Shown here: positions 7,312 through 15,737 of the stretch, piece after piece
Numbering within the stretch: position 1 is the first letter of the stretch
How the letters are laid out: the number at the start of each line of letters is the position of its first letter
Source: CAVZTX01 sp963778375
GTDB lineage: Bacteria > Chloroflexota > Ktedonobacteria > Ktedonobacterales > Ktedonobacteraceae
DNA: 64,000 nucleotides
Direction of reading: 5' to 3'
NCBI GenBank assembly: GCA_963778375.1
Contig: CAVZTX010000016.1
Coordinates: forward strand, 1-64,000
Notes under the pieces: generated by a model
Seen by the model: the letters and a program-made list of their open reading frames with translations, nothing else
Databases searched by the model: none
What the model was told of the DNA's origin: nothing
Translations under genes and position numbers: made by a program

Positions 7312-10008
7312 TTATATGAAGCCGATTACGTCGCTGCCGCCCTGGGTGGCGGAGGGGCCGGTGTTCCAGTACATGGGTCGTTCGGCGACGAAGGGACCGG
7401 TGGTGGATTGGACGGTGAGCGAGACTTCGTAGCCGAGGTAGGTATCGCCGGGCTGGATCAGGCGTTGGAGGACGAGGCCGGTGATATCAACGGTGTAGCG
7501 GCTGTGGGCACCGACGGTGTATGATTGGCTGACGGTGCGGCCATCGCCGTTGACGAGGGTGACATTGAGGGTTTCTGGGCTGGCGGTTGGGTTTTGCAGG
7601 GTAAGCCATTCGTTGTAGTCGGTGTTGGTGTAGCCCTCGGCAAAGCTGTAGGCGGTAGCGCTGGCCGGGCCGGGTTGTCCGATTACATCGGAGCCGCCGG
7701 TGGCGGTGAGGGCTTCGACGCTGCCGGTGTGGTTATAGTGGAAGAACATTTCGCGCTGGGCGACGATGGGCGAGCCGGAGGTTACCTCAAGCGAGACGTC
7801 TTGCGTTGGCTGGCAGGGGTTGATGTCGCAGGTGCCGAGATGGCTTGCGATGGCTGCATTGACATCGATAAGATTCTGGCTTTGAGCCGCAACGGTTTCG
7901 GGAAGCGTTTCGGTGTGGCCGTTGCTGAATTCGAGGGAGACGCTGGCTGAGGTTGACGATGGACTGAAGTTGGACAGCGCGAGGTATTCCTGGAAGCCAG
8001 CGCCGGTGTAGCCCTCGGCAAAGAGCCAGTCAGCTTTGGGGTTTTGGACGCCAACGACGGATGCCGCGCCTGAAACCTTCTGTGCGTTGCCCTCAGAGAC
8101 GTTGCTGAAGTAGTCGGGACGCTCGACGACGACGGGCTGATCGGAGGTGACGGTAACAGCCTCGTGATTGAGCGAGCCGCTATTGTTGGGAATGATGGTA
8201 CCACGCGTTCCAGCAGGAACCGAGATGGTTTGTGTCGTAGTTTGCTTGCCACCCGCAATGTAGGTTGCGGTGATGTTGGCACTTGTTGAGCCGGGATTCA
8301 AGATGGTGATGAAGGATGCAAAGCCGCCCCCGGTTGGCACATCGGCAAAGTAGAAGGTGCTGCCGGTTGAGGTCGAGCCAAGGACATCACTGCCGCTGCT
8401 GACGCCGCTGAAGTTGGTGAAGTACATGGGACGTTCGGCGACGACTCCGGCGCATTTGGCGTTAGTAACCGAGATGATGGCCGAGTCGGTGAGGTAGGAG
8501 CTTCCGCTAGCAGTTCTGCCGAGGTCGGAGTTGACCGATTCGGTGAAGCGGGTGGCGTGCAAGACGGTGACCGATTTTGTGACGGGGCTACCGCTGCCGA
8601 GCAGGTACTGGATGTTTACTGAGCAGTCATTGATGGTATCGGGATTCTCTATTGTGAGATATTCGGTGAAACCGTCTCCAGCCTTGCCTTCAGCGAAGTA
8701 CCAGGTTTTGCTGACGGGCACGTTGCCTGGGTTTGGGGTAGGGGATGGCGTTGGGCTGGGCGAGGGAGATGGACTCGGCGAAGGCGTCGGGCTTGGTGAG
8801 GGTGACGGGCTCGGTGATGGAGATGGGGATGGGGTAGGCGTTGGGGTGGGCACGCCATTCTGGACGGCTTCACCAAGTTTTGAGGCGAACTCTTCGCTAA
8901 ACCAGACGTTGTTTTTGTTATCTACGGCGAGTCCATCATGTGGGTGGGTGTTGCTGGCAACGCCTTGCCCGTGATCGATGACATAGATAGTGAAGGTATT
9001 GCTGCCGGGAGCAAAGGAGCCGAAGCGAGAGCTGAGTGAATCGTCGAACCAGACCAGGCCGTTACTATCGATGCTGATGCCTGAGATGTGTGTACCACAG
9101 CCCGCGGGTGGCTTCGGGCAGCCGGGAGCAGGGACGGCATACTCTGTCACGCCGTTATGCGTACCTGGTGAGGCGTTAGCGATTACCAGTTTGCCGATAT
9201 CGCCGTCAAAGCCCTCCGTCCACCAGATATTGCCGGAGTGGTCGTAGGTGATCAGGTGCGGGGTTGTACTGGTACTGCCAGAATTTGTGGAATATTCTTT
9301 GATTGCGCTCTGGCTCAAGGCACCGGATGCGGGTGGCTTGAAGCTGCCAATTTTTGCTACAGAGCTGTTGTTCTCGGTAAACCAGATGGCTCCGGTGGTA
9401 GGGTCGGGGCCAGTAATACCATAGGGTTTGCTTTGAGGGGTGGGGGTGGGTGTTTCGTTAAATGTGTGCGCGGTCGTGTCAAATTCGCCGATCTTGTTGG
9501 CGGAGATTTCGGTAAACCAGAGATTGCCATTGTTATCGATGGTGAGGTCAAATGGGGCGGCATTGCTGGTGGGGGCCGTCCACTGGTTCCAGGTGTTGTT
9601 TGTGGGGTCAAGCTCACCAATGGAATTGGTCATTGGCTCGGTAAACCAGATATTGCCGCTGCCGTCGATGGCGAGGAAGACGGGGCTGGAGTAATTGGAT
9701 GGCTCTTTAAACACCTTGGAGGGGGTGGAACTGTTGGAAAAGCCCTGACGGGTATATTGAGCGATGACGCCAGTGGTTACTGTATTACAAACAGGGGTAG
9801 GATCACATTCCGGTACAGCGACCAGGACGTTGCCATTATTGTCAAAGGCGATGCCCCAGGGGTCAGGAGATGGGACACCGGCTTCATAAATGGTTGGAGC
9901 AGCGTGTGCGTTTGTATGTACACTGACCAGGAGGACCAGGGCAAATGTGACGCTGGCAAGTGTTGTAAGTAGTGCTAAAAGGATACGCCAAACTCTATCT
10001 CCGTGCAT
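7312..10008 (-). CDS. Secreted beta-propeller (virginiamycin-B-lyase-like) protein with four C-terminal repeat domains
   Basis: 898 residues. An N-terminal signal segment ends at about residue 37 (HTNAHAAP). Residues about 40-390 carry repeated blades of the form GNIWFTEPMTNSIGELDP, as in the virginiamycin B lyase (Vgb) propeller. The lyase catalytic residues were not verified, so enzymatic activity is open. A Pro/Ser/Thr linker (about 390-430) joins four beta domains, each starting WYFAEG, FYFADV, WLFAEG or YSFAEG and ending around AERPMY or VIG. The same four-domain cassette ends the GH5 protein at 38749-41382. AGGAGTTG precedes the start, somewhat far. Likely an extracellular or envelope protein. 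Confidence 0.8.
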   Translation of the reverse strand: MHGDRVWRILLALLTTLASVTFALVLLVSVHTNAHAAPTIYEAGVPSPDPWGIAFDNNGNVLVAVPECDPTPVCNTVTTGVIAQYTRQGFSNSSTPSKVFKEPSNYSSPVFLAIDGSGNIWFTEPMTNSIGELDPTNNTWNQWTAPTSNAAPFDLTIDNNGNLWFTEISANKIGEFDTTAHTFNETPTPTPQSKPYGITGPDPTTGAIWFTENNSSVAKIGSFKPPASGALSQSAIKEYSTNSGSTSTTPHLITYDHSGNIWWTEGFDGDIGKLVIANASPGTHNGVTEYAVPAPGCPKPPAGCGTHISGISIDSNGLVWFDDSLSSRFGSFAPGSNTFTIYVIDHGQGVASNTHPHDGLAVDNKNNVWFSEEFASKLGEAVQNGVPTPTPTPSPSPSPSPSPSPSPTPSPSPSPSPSPTPSPTPNPGNVPVSKTWYFAEGKAGDGFTEYLTIENPDTINDCSVNIQYLLGSGSPVTKSVTVLHATRFTESVNSDLGRTASGSSYLTDSAIISVTNAKCAGVVAERPMYFTNFSGVSSGSDVLGSTSTGSTFYFADVPTGGGFASFITILNPGSTSANITATYIAGGKQTTTQTISVPAGTRGTIIPNNSGSLNHEAVTVTSDQPVVVERPDYFSNVSEGNAQKVSGAASVVGVQNPKADWLFAEGYTGAGFQEYLALSNFSPSSTSASVSLEFSNGHTETLPETVAAQSQNLIDVNAAIASHLGTCDINPCQPTQDVSLEVTSGSPIVAQREMFFHYNHTGSVEALTATGGSDVIGQPGPASATAYSFAEGYTNTDYNEWLTLQNPTASPETLNVTLVNGDGRTVSQSYTVGAHSRYTVDITGLVLQRLIQPGDTYLGYEVSLTVQSTTGPFVAERPMYWNTGPSATQGGSDVIGFI

Positions 10009-10132
10009 ACAACGATTTCAACTCCTGACATAAAATAAGACTTCTTATTGTAATTATCTTTTGTTTGGATGGATGGGGCAAGACACAAAGGTATCAAGAT
10101 TGTGAGTCAATAGGTCATAGATAGTGTTGGGA

Positions 10133-12511
10133 TTACCTTCTGCGTTTGTGAAGGATACCGGCGATGCCAAGCATGAACATGGAGAGGGTGTAGAACAATA
10201 CTGGGAGCCAGAGCCAGGGAGCAAAGCGTGTGAGCTGGACGCTGAACGCGGGGGTATTGCTGCCGAGGGCGTTGCTTAGCCCGGCACCTGGTCCGGCGTT
10301 TGAAAGCGTAGAGGATAGTGGTCCAGCAGCCGTGGGGGTGGTGCCCGGTGTTGGGCTGGGTGGAGGTGGCACAGCCGCTGTTGGGCTGACACCCGGTGTT
10401 GGAGTTGTGCCGGGAGTTGGGGTGGGTGGTAGCGGGGTTGGTGTGGGTGTGGGCGTAGGAGGCTGCGTCGGCACGGGTGTGGGTGTCGGCGGAATAGACG
10501 TTGGCGTGGGAACCGGCGTCGATCCTACCGGTACTGGCGTGGTGAAAGGTGTAGGGGTTGGTGTAGCAGGGTTGCCGCCACCACCGGCGGGTTGGCCCGG
10601 TGTGGGTGTGACGGTGGCACCAGGGACGGCTGATGCGGGTGTCGCGGTCGCGGCTTTGCCGAAGTCGCCCGGTTCGATCCTGAAGGGAAGCGCGGCAAAG
10701 CTATCGGTTTTGACATCATGCGCAATCAAGAGATGGAGACCTGGAACCAGCCCATAGCCTAAAGATAAGGTGGTGGTAAAGTCTCCATGCGCATCTGTCT
10801 GCACTGAGACGGGCGGCACGTTGGAAGGTAGCTGTGGGCTATCGAGCGTAAAGATAACCTTATTATTATGTGTGAAGCCCTGACCATGCACGTGGATGGT
10901 CCCTCCTGGCAAGAAGGGTTCTTTGTCTAGCAATGTAAGGGCGAGGCCGGGAGTATCGGTGACGGTGGGCAAGGGATGGCCATGAGGAGAGCTGCTCGTT
11001 AAACTAGGTGCTGAAGATGTGACGGTGTTGCGCACGCCGGGCGTGATCCAATTGAGGCTAAAGGCTGTGACCAGTAGGAGTACACAGGTAACGCTAATTA
11101 AGAGGATGGTACCGCCGAGCCAGAGGATAAATTCGATGCGGCCAGGACGCAGCAACCACCAGCGAATGGAATCGAATGGATTGAGTGAGAATGTAGAGTG
11201 GCGTTTCTTGTACGCAGTACGACTTGCGATTTGGCGAGCACGTTGTGAGCCTGCGCTAATTCCTGCCGTCCATGATGATGAGTTGGTTACGGGAATCGCA
11301 GCGACTTGCGGGTTGAGCGGTACTAAGGCACGGTTAGTAGAGGACGCAGAAGAGGGTGCAAGAAATTGCACCCGCAGGTGATCAGGAACGGTGTCGATTT
11401 CGGCGAGGTCTACGGGAGTAGGTGCCTGATTCAGCGCGTCCTGCGAAGGCGCAATAAGTTGAGAGGGTGCAAGAAATTGTACCCCTACATGGTCGGGAGC
11501 GGTATCGACTTCAGCGAGGTCCGTAGGAGATGCTGGGGTCTGGGAGGATTGCTCGTGTTTGCTTTGAAGACCCTGTAGAGGTTCAGCAATAGAAAATGCA
11601 TTGGGTAGCAGAGATGAACCCGATATGAGAAAGGAATTATCCGCGGGCAGATTGTGCGGACGGCTTTTTACTAATGGCGGCAGGGTATCGATTTCGTCGA
11701 TAGCAGCGGCATCGGCGATGTCCGCAACGCCTGCAAGGTCGGATAGACGACGGGTACGGGGGGCCGAGCGAGGAGGTGAGTCCGGGATGGCTGTAGGAGT
11801 GGAAGATATTTGGGATGAGGCAGGGGACTTCGTGTCCGTCCAAGGATGGGCTTCGACGGTTCCAACGATCCAGGAGTCTTCGGCAGGGATTGAATCGATT
11901 GCGTCTTCTTCGGGTAGGGCTACGCCGGGTTGAGTAGGTGTTTCGGCAACGAGCAAGGAGAGCGCGGGAAGGCTGCTGCCGGCTTCAAAGTTGGGAGATT
12001 CGTATTGCCACATGGGTGGCTGAGGGGCAGGAGTGCGGGTAGATGGATTGGCATCCTGGACCCGGGAAAGGGAGCGGGTATAGGTGCGCCGTCGCATATG
12101 AACGGGCCTGGCCACGGATTTGCTGACGGGCGATGCGTGCTTGCCGGTGGACGGGATGCTGATGCCGCCAGTACGTTGGCGGGTCTGCGACTGCGGTTGG
12201 GGATCTGGCGTGCCTTCCCAAACGACCGAGGCGGCGGGTTTGACGGTTTTTGTTGCTCTATGTGGGTGCTCAGATGCCTGTGCATCTGACGATGGTTGTG
12301 GATCAGGTGGTTGGTAGGTGTAGATGGCCGGGTCGATCCAAACAGAGGAACCTGTACTCATGGGAGATTCCAGCGAGAATCCACAAGCGTAGCATGTTTT
12401 TGATGAAGCTTTCAGTGGCTTGCTACAAAGAGGACATTGAGTGGGCTGAGCGGGTTGGGTCAGCCAAATATCTGTCTGCATACTTATTTCTTCCATCAAC
12501 GCTTCTTGCAT
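10133..12511 (-). CDS. Membrane protein with N-terminal zinc ribbon, Pro/Thr-rich linkers and two membrane segments
   Basis: 792 residues. A zinc ribbon has Cys at 26, 29, 40 and 43 (CPLC, CYAC). A long disordered cytoplasmic part contains two similar stretches (DLAEVDTAPD and DLAEIDTVPD, each followed by VQFLAPS). A membrane segment lies near 462-488. Then comes an extracellular Ig/IPT-like domain (PGGTIHVHGQGFTHNNKVIF), a PTPTP-type linker, and a C-terminal membrane anchor with the tail HKRRR. No known family covers the whole. Start uncertain: in-frame ATG codons at 12511, 12496 and 12481 are possible and none has a strong ribosome site. Perhaps a cell-envelope anchor. Confidence 0.75.
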   Translation of the reverse strand: MQEALMEEISMQTDIWLTQPAQPTQCPLCSKPLKASSKTCYACGFSLESPMSTGSSVWIDPAIYTYQPPDPQPSSDAQASEHPHRATKTVKPAASVVWEGTPDPQPQSQTRQRTGGISIPSTGKHASPVSKSVARPVHMRRRTYTRSLSRVQDANPSTRTPAPQPPMWQYESPNFEAGSSLPALSLLVAETPTQPGVALPEEDAIDSIPAEDSWIVGTVEAHPWTDTKSPASSQISSTPTAIPDSPPRSAPRTRRLSDLAGVADIADAAAIDEIDTLPPLVKSRPHNLPADNSFLISGSSLLPNAFSIAEPLQGLQSKHEQSSQTPASPTDLAEVDTAPDHVGVQFLAPSQLIAPSQDALNQAPTPVDLAEIDTVPDHLRVQFLAPSSASSTNRALVPLNPQVAAIPVTNSSSWTAGISAGSQRARQIASRTAYKKRHSTFSLNPFDSIRWWLLRPGRIEFILWLGGTILLISVTCVLLLVTAFSLNWITPGVRNTVTSSAPSLTSSSPHGHPLPTVTDTPGLALTLLDKEPFLPGGTIHVHGQGFTHNNKVIFTLDSPQLPSNVPPVSVQTDAHGDFTTTLSLGYGLVPGLHLLIAHDVKTDSFAALPFRIEPGDFGKAATATPASAVPGATVTPTPGQPAGGGGNPATPTPTPFTTPVPVGSTPVPTPTSIPPTPTPVPTQPPTPTPTPTPLPPTPTPGTTPTPGVSPTAAVPPPPSPTPGTTPTAAGPLSSTLSNAGPGAGLSNALGSNTPAFSVQLTRFAPWLWLPVLFYTLSMFMLGIAGILHKRRR
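11354..11373. repeat. Perfect palindrome inside a coding sequence
   Basis: GGGTGCAAGAAATTGCACCC, an 8-bp stem with a four-base loop. Read on the minus strand it encodes part of VQFLAPS in the zinc-ribbon membrane protein. A near-identical copy lies 111 bp away at 11465. Confidence 0.7.
11465..11488. repeat. Palindrome with CCTAC tail inside a coding sequence (copy 4)
   Basis: GGGTGCAAGAAATTGTACCC followed by CTACATGG. The stem has one G-T position. The tail matches that of the intergenic copy at 53269 (CCCTACATGG). It encodes the second VQFLAPS in the zinc-ribbon membrane protein. Confidence 0.65.
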
Positions 12512-12634
12512 GTCCTGGCTTGCCTCTACAGATCATGCATCAGCCAGGGCGAAAAGTGAAATATTTTCGACCTTCCAATGGTCCCTCACACGTCTATTGG
12601 GAATAAACGGGCATTTCTGAAATTTTTGGATGTT

Positions 12635-12850
12635 ATGGGAAAGGGCAAGGTGGTCATAGAAACGACGGGCGTCAGTTTAGCAGAGGCGCAAGAGGTTGGA
12701 GATCGGCTAGAATAGCGCAAGGCGTTGATGCAGCGAGTTGGCGATTACACAGAGTTGGTGCTGAATCTACACGTGCAGCAAGTTGGGCTGCAAGCGGGCA
12801 CACCGGGACTTTCATCATATGAGGTGCATGTAGAGTTGGTTGAGGCGTAG
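12635..12850 (+). pseudogene. Small unknown gene interrupted by an amber codon
   Basis: One reading frame of 72 codons from ATG 12635 to TAG 12848, with a single in-frame TAG at 12713. The two halves (KGKVVIETTGVSLAEAQEVG and ELVLNLHVQQVGLQAGTP) look like normal protein sequence. Translation could restart at ATG 12731. I do not recognise the family. It is the only gene-like content of the stretch 12512-13098. Confidence 0.35.
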
Positions 12851-13098
12851 GTATATCAGTTGCTTTTACAGTACATTTTACCCCCTTTCTTGACTGCCTG
12901 GAGTTGCACTCTTACACTTTAAGGAAGGGCATGAGGAGTAAAGGTGTTCGCCCTGGTGATTTTGACCATTAATTGGGGTAATGATGGTCGTAAGAACTTC
13001 CAAAGAAGAGCCAGGATGGGTTAGAAGGAGTGTGCTGGAAGTACAGAGCGGGAGGGGTGGATGTGTTGTGTTTGGGTAAGTTCTGGGGGAAACAAGAA

Positions 13099-14613
13099 AT
13101 GAAGCTACAAGGAAGGAAACCTGTCATAGCAGCGTCTATAGTGGCGCTGTTGTTTGCGTGTATGGGGATGGTTGGGTTAGCGCTGGTGCCTGAGCACGGA
13201 GATAGCGAGCATGTAGCGCACGCAGCCAGTTGTAGTGGGAGCGCGGTGAGCAGTCCGAATGCGGGGCCGGTTGGAGCGGTGATCGCGGTGTGCGGATCAG
13301 GCTGGACATCGATAGCTGATGGGACGCCGGTTTCCTTTGGATATAGTACAGATCCCAATTGTGGTTCCAACAACATGATTGTACAGGGCGGTCAGCAGGG
13401 GACAATGCAGCAAGGCAGCTACAGTGGTTGGTTTCGTTGGCCGCTCAATACATCGCTAAGTACCTACACGGTTTGCGCATTTATAGCAAATATCGCGGCA
13501 CCACCCGCCAACGCATATACGGTGTTATCGATGTCGCCGCCACGCGTCATCATCAATCCAGCGCAAGTCCATTCTGGTCAAACGGTTACGGTGACAGGAT
13601 CTAATTATCTTCCCGGCGGAACATTCGTGTCGCTGACATTTCAACCGGCGAATGGTGGGAGCGTTCAAAGTTTTGGTTCGACTGTCTCTAACAGCAATGG
13701 CTCCTTTTCGATCTCGAAAACTTTACCGGGTAACTCGCCTGGTTCCGATACGATAGTGGCAAATGCAGGGCCAGGGCAGCAGCCGACGCTGAGTGCTTCA
13801 GCAATGGTTACTGTAAGTAACGCCACTGCACCTACTCCCTCTCCTACTGCTACTCCGACTATGCCTGTCACTCCGACGCCAACCGCACTGCCAACAGCAA
13901 TGGTAACGGCAACAGGAATTGCCAAGGCACCGACGAGTGTGAGCGGAACGACCCCCGTTGCTACCCAGAATACGGGGTCAGATCAGACGCCAACAGCGGC
14001 CAATCCCCCAAATACGACGCAGAATACTATTGGAGGGACAAGCGCCGGAAGTGGGGCAAATGGGCAAAGTACGTTTTCGCCCTTGCCCTTCGCGCTTGGA
14101 GCAGTTCTCGTGTTGTTCTTACTGACTGTACTCTTGAGTGTCTTGCGTACGAGGAACAAGCGCAAGCGAGCGGCGGAGATCGAAAAGGAACTGGCTCCCA
14201 ATAATGCTCCTCCGTGGGTAGGTGACAATGGGCTGATTGCTAGCTACATGAATAACTCCATGAATCTACCGCCTGCTTCCCCGATCCCGATGAATGGTGG
14301 GCAGTTAATGCCTATGAATGGCAATCCGGCAAGCAACGTTCCCATGAACGGCGGACAATTGATGACCGCCGCTGGGGTTGGGCCAATAACAGCAATGGGT
14401 AATTCAGGGGGACAGGAACAAGCGGTGCAGTCTACGCAATCATTGCCAGGTGGTAATGCGAATGGCAGGCCGACGCAGGCAGTAGCAAATACTCCTGTTG
14501 ACATGGAGGCAGGCAGACCCGGAGCAGATGCATTATTGCAGGAAAAGATGCGGCAGGCGCAGATGGGGTTATATGCATTTGCGCGAGGGCGGTCAGGGAA
14601 CGAAGAAAGATAA
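13099..14613 (+). CDS. Secreted/membrane-anchored IPT-like domain protein
   Basis: 504 residues. A signal peptide (KPVIAASIVALLFACMGMVG) is probably cut after HAASC or nearby. A Cys-containing beta domain follows, then an IPT/TIG-like Ig domain around residues 155-240 (PAQVHSGQTVTVTGSNYLPGG). A Thr/Pro linker is followed by a membrane segment near residues 329-350 (FALGAVLVLFLLTVLLSVL), then a basic stop and a cytoplasmic tail with repeated PMNGGQLM. The start at 13099 is preferred: it sits directly before the signal peptide with GGGGGA upstream, while the upstream extension has no such features. Its design parallels the zinc-ribbon membrane protein. Function unknown. Confidence 0.75.
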   Translation: MKLQGRKPVIAASIVALLFACMGMVGLALVPEHGDSEHVAHAASCSGSAVSSPNAGPVGAVIAVCGSGWTSIADGTPVSFGYSTDPNCGSNNMIVQGGQQGTMQQGSYSGWFRWPLNTSLSTYTVCAFIANIAAPPANAYTVLSMSPPRVIINPAQVHSGQTVTVTGSNYLPGGTFVSLTFQPANGGSVQSFGSTVSNSNGSFSISKTLPGNSPGSDTIVANAGPGQQPTLSASAMVTVSNATAPTPSPTATPTMPVTPTPTALPTAMVTATGIAKAPTSVSGTTPVATQNTGSDQTPTAANPPNTTQNTIGGTSAGSGANGQSTFSPLPFALGAVLVLFLLTVLLSVLRTRNKRKRAAEIEKELAPNNAPPWVGDNGLIASYMNNSMNLPPASPIPMNGGQLMPMNGNPASNVPMNGGQLMTAAGVGPITAMGNSGGQEQAVQSTQSLPGGNANGRPTQAVANTPVDMEAGRPGADALLQEKMRQAQMGLYAFARGRSGNEER

Positions 14614-14690
14614 CCATCTCCACAGCATGTGCTACAATCCTAAAGAGGGCCTGAAACCGATTATTGTCCTAAAAATCGTGTGAGAGCGAG

Positions 14691-15725
14691 ATGGTTGTAC
14701 GGCTGCATGGTTTTGATTGGGTAATCTATGCAGAGCACGTTATGCCTGCATTTGCTAGCTGGTTGATCGACGAAGATGCAAACGCCGTGTACCAGCTTTT
14801 TGAACAGACTCGCTGCGCCCGCGAGGAGCAATTCTTACCAGAGGCGATGCAGCGATTGCGTGTCTGGCCGCGAGCATGTGCCTTCCTCAAGACACTGCCA
14901 CGAGGTCCACATAGCCGCCGTGAGTATGCAAAATTGTGCTCGGCGGATCAATTTACCGCACTCAGCGACCACTATATGTACCGCCATGCTCCACAGCTTT
15001 ACCAGAACTCCGATGCCGTGCGCTCTATCTGGGGAGCGATTGTGGAAGAATATTGCCTACCGTGGTCACATACTATGCAGCAGGAAGGGTCTGGGCAGGA
15101 AGCACAGAAAGGTACAACACCAGCCGATGTGCAAGGGGAAGAGGTACGCAGTGAGTTGGTATCTCTGCTGCACGCGGCCGGTCTGGGTGAACTGGCGCGA
15201 GAGGTAGATGCACCGGACACACAGGTGGAGCGTTTTGATTGGGAAGCCGATGAAATCTCCGGTGATCTGAATGATGTCAATACAGATGATCTTGACGCCT
15301 TCGAGGATGAGGATGGCATGGAGGGTCCACCTGGAGGAATAGAAATAGGCGCTCACCCCAATACGCTGCACCTGCGTGGCTGGCTGGCTGGCATTGCGGT
15401 GAGGGCGATGGCGCTTTTCGAGTATCTGGCGTGTGGTCGCCGCAGTATGCCCTTTGGCTACGAGCCTGCTGAACCATTCGGCACGTTTATAGGCTATTTG
15501 ACGCCAGACGAGGTGTGGCAATTGGCCGCTTGCCTGCATGATGTGAAGCCGCCTGGTCAGGCCGAGGCCGAGGAGGATTACCTCAATTTTCGCCTTCAGA
15601 ATGCAGGGATAGCAGACCCATCACGTTTAGTGGATGAGGTACTTCCAGCACACGCGGCAGAGTTTTTGCAGGCGGTACGCAGTGCCGCATTTCACGGGTT
15701 GGGGTTGATTTGCAGCGTGGAATAG
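14691..15725 (+). CDS. Hypothetical protein with an acidic middle segment
   Basis: 344 residues, soluble, with no signal peptide. The N-terminal half is helical and rich in aromatic residues (HGFDWVIYAEHVMPAFASWL). An acidic patch lies near residues 185-215 (DDLDAFEDEDG). The C-terminal third is again folded (FGTFIGYLTPDEVWQLAACL). I recognise no family. It starts 77 bp after the membrane-protein gene on the same strand and ends 12 bp before the stop of the convergent LuxR gene. Coding is supported by length and composition. GAGAGCGAG precedes the ATG. Confidence 0.7.
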   Translation: MVVRLHGFDWVIYAEHVMPAFASWLIDEDANAVYQLFEQTRCAREEQFLPEAMQRLRVWPRACAFLKTLPRGPHSRREYAKLCSADQFTALSDHYMYRHAPQLYQNSDAVRSIWGAIVEEYCLPWSHTMQQEGSGQEAQKGTTPADVQGEEVRSELVSLLHAAGLGELAREVDAPDTQVERFDWEADEISGDLNDVNTDDLDAFEDEDGMEGPPGGIEIGAHPNTLHLRGWLAGIAVRAMALFEYLACGRRSMPFGYEPAEPFGTFIGYLTPDEVWQLAACLHDVKPPGQAEAEEDYLNFRLQNAGIADPSRLVDEVLPAHAAEFLQAVRSAAFHGLGLICSVE

Positions 15726-15737
15726 CCAAAAAGCGAA

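Noticed and set aside
6967..7524. 185-codon plus-strand frame rich in Gly/Val
   Set aside because: Shadow of minus-strand genes: composition GEGVVGWG and similar comes from codon bias opposite the propeller gene and the small secreted frame.
10230..10757. 175-codon plus-strand frame of GVGVGVG type
   Set aside because: Antisense of the Pro/Thr-rich linker of the zinc-ribbon membrane protein.
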